A stretch of 47,000 nucleotides of DNA from an uncultured Prochlorococcus sp. (GTDB lineage: Bacteria; Cyanobacteriota; Cyanobacteriia; PCC-6307; Cyanobiaceae), in assembly GCA_902564695.1 (NCBI GenBank), contig CACFCB010000007.1, positions 1 through 47,000 on the forward strand, read 5' to 3'. How positions within the stretch are numbered: the first letter of the stretch is position 1; each line of letters opens with the position of its first letter. This document shows positions 43,691 through 47,000 of this stretch, in pieces. The notes under the pieces are model-generated. The model worked only from the letters and a program-made list of their open reading frames with translations, was not told where the DNA came from and did not search any database. A program made the position numbers and the translations under genes.

Positions 43691-43926
43691 TTTTCAGGAA
43701 CAGGGTCGCACCCGCAGGGAGTCAAAGGATGACATTTGCTTAATCTTTTTAAAGTTAACCACCCCCCCCTCCAAGGACCATGTTTAGTCACAGCTTCTAT
43801 TCCATATTCACTGCAACTAGGAATAAATCTACAACTAGGTCCAAGCAAAGGGGAAATCCACTGTTGATAAAATCTTATTAAACCAAGCAAAACAAATGCC
43901 ATAGCTTTATTGATCTTTGAGAGCAT
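43687..43926 (-). CDS. yidD: Membrane protein insertion efficiency factor YidD
   Basis: YidD of 79 aa. It opens with an amphipathic membrane segment, then has the invariant [51 protein letters not shown] and a C-terminal CDPVP. In E. coli YidD assists YidC-dependent membrane-protein insertion from the ribosome side. A run of eight G on its coding strand (in RGGW) keeps the frame. Start ATG at 43926. The 92-base gap to the divergent rpsD should hold both promoters. It is translationally coupled to the downstream glutaredoxin-like gene. Confidence 0.95.
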   Translation of the reverse strand: MLSKINKAMAFVLLGLIRFYQQWISPLLGPSCRFIPSCSEYGIEAVTKHGPWRGGWLTLKRLSKCHPLTPCGCDPVPEK

Positions 43927-44018
43927 CTTTAGATAGAATAATGAACTGGTAAATATCAGGGTTAATGGATTCCATCCAGATTACTCTGTCCAGCAAACCT
44001 TCTCTAAATTAAACCCCT

Positions 44019-44627
44019 ATGTCTAGATACCGCGGACCTCGTCTGAGGATCACGCGACGCTTGGGAGACCTCCCTGGTCTCACCCGGAAGGCCGCAAAAA
44101 GGTCTCATCCACCAGGTCAGCACGGCCAAGCCCGTCGCAAGCGCTCTGAATATGCGATCCGACTCGAAGAAAAACAAAAACTTCGTTTCAATTATGGAAT
44201 TTCTGAGCGTCAGCTTGTTCGTTACGTAAAGAAAGCTCGTGCTCAAGATGGCTCCACAGGAACAAATCTTCTAAAGCTTCTAGAAAATCGGCTTGATAAT
44301 GTTTGTTTTAGACTTGGATTCGGCCCAACAATCCCAGGTGCAAGACAACTAGTAAATCACGGACATGTGACTGTAAATGGCAAAATCACAGATATAGCAA
44401 GCTATCAGTGCAAGGCTGGGGATGTTATTGCTATCAGAGATAGTAAAGCCAGTCAAAAATTGGCTCAAGCCAACTTGGAATTTCCAGGTCTTGCAAATGT
44501 TCCCCCTCATCTTGAACTTGATAAAGCTAAGCTTTCTGCGAAGATTTCTGCGAAGACAGATAGGGAATGGGTTGCTATAGAAATTAATGAATTGTTAGTG
44601 GTTGAGTACTACTCAAGAAAGGTATAA
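44019..44627 (+). CDS. rpsD: 30S ribosomal protein S4
   Basis: Ribosomal protein S4, 202 aa, a primary 16S rRNA-binding protein that nucleates 30S assembly. The N-terminal [20 protein letters not shown] is the zinc-free cyanobacterial/chloroplast form. The S4 RNA-binding domain [11 protein letters not shown]...[14 protein letters not shown] is complete. The first ~130 coding bases (44031-44160) are about 63% GC by my count, while the rest falls to the AT-rich level of the region. A terminator hairpin follows at 44667. The gene is stand-alone and may be autoregulated, as in other bacteria; no leader structure was identified. Confidence 0.97.
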   Translation: MSRYRGPRLRITRRLGDLPGLTRKAAKRSHPPGQHGQARRKRSEYAIRLEEKQKLRFNYGISERQLVRYVKKARAQDGSTGTNLLKLLENRLDNVCFRLGFGPTIPGARQLVNHGHVTVNGKITDIASYQCKAGDVIAIRDSKASQKLAQANLEFPGLANVPPHLELDKAKLSAKISAKTDREWVAIEINELLVVEYYSRKV

Positions 44628-44666
44628 AGCTTTACTTAACCTTTTGCATATTAAATTTAGTTATTC

Positions 44667-44690
44667 AGCCCCTTTTTTTAGGGGCTTTTT
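44667..44690 (+). terminator. Rho-independent terminator of rpsD
   Basis: AGCCCC and GGGGCT (44667-44672 and 44681-44686) form a 6-bp GC-rich stem with an 8-nt T-rich loop, followed by TTTT. It lies 40 bases after the rpsD stop and before metB, so metB should have its own promoter. Confidence 0.85.
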
Positions 44691-44730
44691 AATATTTTTC
44701 TATAGCCTAGAGAAAATTAACTAAATAAAT

Positions 44731-45900
44731 ATGGGCTCAAATAAAAGAAAGGACGAACTCAGAAAAGGAGTCAACACAAGAGTCATTCATCACAAAGACA
44801 ATTTTTCTGAAGAGACAGGCTCAATAATGCCTCCTATTTTTCCAACCTCAACTTTCGTTCATGGCAATGAATGTGGCTTTGACTATACACGTTCAGGAAA
44901 TCCAAATTTTCGAATTCTTGAATCAGTACTATCTGAACTTGAAGAATGTCAGTTTGCATGTGTATTTAGTTCTGGAGTAGCTGCAATTACTGCAATAGTC
45001 TCCTCTCTCAAAGCAGGCGACTTAATACTTTGCGAGGAAAACCTTTATGGTTGTACGGTTAGATTATTTGAACAAGTTTTTCATCGTTTCGGATTAAAAA
45101 GTATTTGGATAGACTTTACTGATTCTAATGTCCAAGAAGTCATTTCGAATCACAATCCGGCAATGATATGGATTGAAAGTCCAACTAATCCACTACTAAA
45201 AATTATTGATATTGAAAAAATTTGCGATCTCGCTAATAAGATGAAAATCCCTGTTGTTGTAGATAACACTTTTGCAACGCCGATACTACAAAGGCCACTT
45301 AAACTTGGAGCGACCCTCTCTCTAACAAGCACAACTAAATATATTAATGGTCACTCAGATGCACTGGGGGGGGCTGTTTGCACCGAAAGTCTTGAATGGC
45401 GCGACAAACTAAATTTTTCCCAAAAAGCTCTTGGTCTAAACCCTTCTCCTTTTGATTGCTGGCTTATTACAAGAGGAATAAAAACTCTTCCACTTCGCTT
45501 GGAGAGACAAATCAACAATGCTTCTAAAATTGCTAATCAACTTGCCGATAATCCACTAATAAAATCAGTTATCTATCCATTCAGAAATGATCATCCACAA
45601 TGTAAATTAGCAAAAAGGCAAATGACTTTGGGAGGTGCAATTATTACAGCCACTCTTGACGCAAATCAAACCCAAACTTACTCATTTTGTAAAAGTCTTC
45701 GGTTCTTCAAAATGGCAGAAAGTCTTGGAGGAATCGAAAGCCTTGTTTGCCATCCAGCGACAATGACACACGCCTCAGTTTCCAAAGAAACCAAAGAAAA
45801 GATTGGAATTACTGATTCACTTCTTCGCTTTTCGGTTGGATGTGAAGATTTTGAGGACTTAATTAGTGACTTATATCAAGCTTTGGAAATCCTATCTTGA
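44731..45900 (+). CDS. metB: Cystathionine gamma-synthase
   Basis: A 389-aa PLP enzyme of the Cys/Met metabolism family, joining an O-acylated homoserine with cysteine to give cystathionine in methionine synthesis. The Schiff-base Lys203 lies in TSTTKYINGHSDALGG, the cofactor Asp178 in VVVDNTFATP, and the family's DYTRSGNPNFRILESVL region near the start is present. A run of eight G in ALGGAV keeps the frame. ATG at 44731. The stop overlaps the TTG start of a second, related gene, so the two are probably translationally coupled. Separation from gamma-lyase or beta-lyase activity is not certain from sequence. Confidence 0.9.
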   Translation: MGSNKRKDELRKGVNTRVIHHKDNFSEETGSIMPPIFPTSTFVHGNECGFDYTRSGNPNFRILESVLSELEECQFACVFSSGVAAITAIVSSLKAGDLILCEENLYGCTVRLFEQVFHRFGLKSIWIDFTDSNVQEVISNHNPAMIWIESPTNPLLKIIDIEKICDLANKMKIPVVVDNTFATPILQRPLKLGATLSLTSTTKYINGHSDALGGAVCTESLEWRDKLNFSQKALGLNPSPFDCWLITRGIKTLPLRLERQINNASKIANQLADNPLIKSVIYPFRNDHPQCKLAKRQMTLGGAIITATLDANQTQTYSFCKSLRFFKMAESLGGIESLVCHPATMTHASVSKETKEKIGITDSLLRFSVGCEDFEDLISDLYQALEILS

Positions 45901-47000
45901 CTGAACGAAATTTACTTACTGATCCTTGTTGGAGTGCAAAAGATTTAGGTGAGCCTATTCCAAGCCGCACACATGCCGTATCCGTTGCATTACCTACATG
46001 GAAAGATGTAGTTGCATACGAAGAGAAGGATCCTGCCTGTATAAATTCATTAAAGGCCATTTACCCAAGATTCGGATTTCACCCTTTAATTGCAGAGGTG
46101 GTTCGCAAATGTCTTGCATTTTATGGAGAATCACAAAAAAGTTGTTGGCCTTATCCCAACATCGCTTCTGCATTGAGTGCACAACAACATTGTAATAGAA
46201 ATCATTCCGAACATTACTCAAGCATAAAGGAGTTTCTTGGAGTTTATTGTTTAATCATTGATAAAAAGAATACTCCTACAGCTAAAGCTTTTTGGCAACA
46301 TACTGGTCTTGGGTTGTCCTCACGTGAAGCCGCAATAGCCCTTGGGAAAGAGAAAAAACCATCTACTTCAGATGGTCATCTTGCAAGAAATAAAGTTCTT
46401 AACCGTTTAGCAAATATATATGAATGTGATTTTGATTTAATTCAACTACACCGTTCAGGCATGGCTGCCCTAACGGCTACATTATCTGCTATCAAATTTA
46501 TTAAAGGTAATAATCAAGTTCTTCAGATAGGCTTTCCATATGTGGACGTACTTAAGCTCCCACAGATTGTTTTTAAGGGAAGTGATTTAATAGTAAAAAC
46601 AAAGTTAAGTCATGTAAAAGAAGAGATCGAGAAAAGAAATCCAGATATCCTCATCATAGAAATACCAAGCAACCCCTTATTACAATGTGTTGACCTTGTA
46701 TCCATATCGAAGTTAGCCCGGGATAAAAATATCCTTGTAATAGTTGATGACACTATTGGTTCACCTCTAAACGTTCATTTGACTCCTTATGCAGATGTGA
46801 TTTTCAGCTCACTTACAAAAAGTTTTGCAGGTAGAGGAGATATTCTTGCTGGTAGTACAGTCATTAGTCCTTATTCCAAATGGAAAAAAGAGTTAACTGA
46901 AATACTTCCCAAAGTTGCATTATCTACTTTATCTGATTCGGATTCTATTGAATTAGAACTAACTAGCAGAGATATAAAGGAACGATTGAAAAAATTAAAT
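45897..47000 (+). CDS. Second cystathionine gamma-synthase-like PLP enzyme, N-terminally extended (3' truncated by window edge)
   Basis: An open frame of 368 codons from TTG at 45897 to the window end, so its C-terminus is missing. It belongs to the Cys/Met PLP family: IPSNPLL at 257-262, cofactor Asp284/285 in VIVDDTIGSP and Lys308 in SSLTKSFAG. Unlike the upstream metB, it has a ~160-residue N-terminal region (HAVSVALPTWKDVVAYEE, YPRFGFHP, then AFWQHTGLGLSSREAAIAL). I recall that pattern from fungal cystathionine gamma-synthases (STR2/Met-7 type). Start and metB stop overlap as TTGA. Which reaction it performs beside metB is unknown. Confidence 0.82.
   Translation, partial: MTERNLLTDPCWSAKDLGEPIPSRTHAVSVALPTWKDVVAYEEKDPACINSLKAIYPRFGFHPLIAEVVRKCLAFYGESQKSCWPYPNIASALSAQQHCNRNHSEHYSSIKEFLGVYCLIIDKKNTPTAKAFWQHTGLGLSSREAAIALGKEKKPSTSDGHLARNKVLNRLANIYECDFDLIQLHRSGMAALTATLSAIKFIKGNNQVLQIGFPYVDVLKLPQIVFKGSDLIVKTKLSHVKEEIEKRNPDILIIEIPSNPLLQCVDLVSISKLARDKNILVIVDDTIGSPLNVHLTPYADVIFSSLTKSFAGRGDILAGSTVISPYSKWKKELTEILPKVALSTLSDSDSIELELTSRDIKERLKKLN

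Noticed and set aside
43476-43787. Plus-strand frame opposite the glutaredoxin-like and yidD genes
   Set aside because: Both genes on the minus strand are clear and translationally coupled; the opposite frame is a shadow.
43741-43790. Eight-base G/C run in yidD, and a similar one in metB at 45366-45373, as frameshift sites
   Set aside because: Both frames are intact across the runs, so there is no sign of a break like those in topA and lepA.
1-47000. tRNA genes, CRISPR arrays, transposases, integrases, phage genes
   Set aside because: No tRNA T-loop pattern in any gap, no spaced direct repeats and no recognisable mobile-element protein were found by reading; a dedicated search could still find a degenerate tRNA or ncRNA.

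Overview
The window is AT-rich cyanobacterial DNA, roughly one-third G+C by eye. It carries chlorophyll synthase (chlG), an NDH-1 subunit (ndhB), Vipp1, a PetP-like cytochrome b6f protein, a cyAbrB regulator and a UbiA-type plastoquinone enzyme. Short intergenic gaps, many TTG/GTG starts, few Shine-Dalgarno sites, single-copy genes and small membrane proteins point to a marine picocyanobacterium, most likely Prochlorococcus of a low-light type. That assignment rests on protein style and gene content, not on a database comparison.

Layout: 1-5286 holds a 5'-truncated ubiA, an LD-carboxypeptidase, ispD, fabG, a 58-aa membrane protein and a groEL copy without groES. 5351-8871 (minus) holds a hypothetical protein, a two-gene ABC-2 exporter and ctaB, which overlaps ctaA (8864-9790). 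9975-13034 (plus) is ctaC-ctaD-ctaE, so haem A synthesis and the aa3 oxidase subunits form one divergent module, followed by a cyAbrB gene. 13525-20484 (minus) holds ribE, a substrate-binding-like lipoprotein, a CobT-like UPF0284 protein, a DUF2232 membrane protein, a small lipoprotein and topA. 20615-30995 is a housekeeping and photosynthesis mix: ndhB, an ABC ATPase, birA, vipp1, a DciA-like protein, ubiE/menG, hisF, petP-like, chlG, a class A PBP and rsmB. 31213-32223 is a porin-like gene with a Fur-box-like site upstream and a very long perfect terminator hairpin downstream. 32413-37968 holds trmH, an orphan DppC-like permease, a 54-aa prepilin-like protein, lepA, mqo and nfu. 37995-40429 is a looser region of small membrane proteins, a NicO/UreH-like nickel transporter and a PsbN-like protein with a His-rich tail. 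40430-47000 holds a cystine-lyase-like PLP enzyme, murE, a glutaredoxin-like protein, yidD, rpsD, metB and a second, 3'-truncated cystathionine gamma-synthase-like gene.

No tRNA, rRNA, CRISPR array, insertion sequence or prophage gene was recognised. The main anomalies are: two genes (topA, lepA) whose reading frames break by one extra base in an oligo-A run; a sharply GC-rich 5' segment in rpsD; a mini-prepilin; a PsbN-like/His-tail protein beside a nickel transporter; a Fur-box-like site before an SLH-less porin; and tandem cystathionine-synthase genes, the second with an N-terminal extension resembling fungal enzymes.
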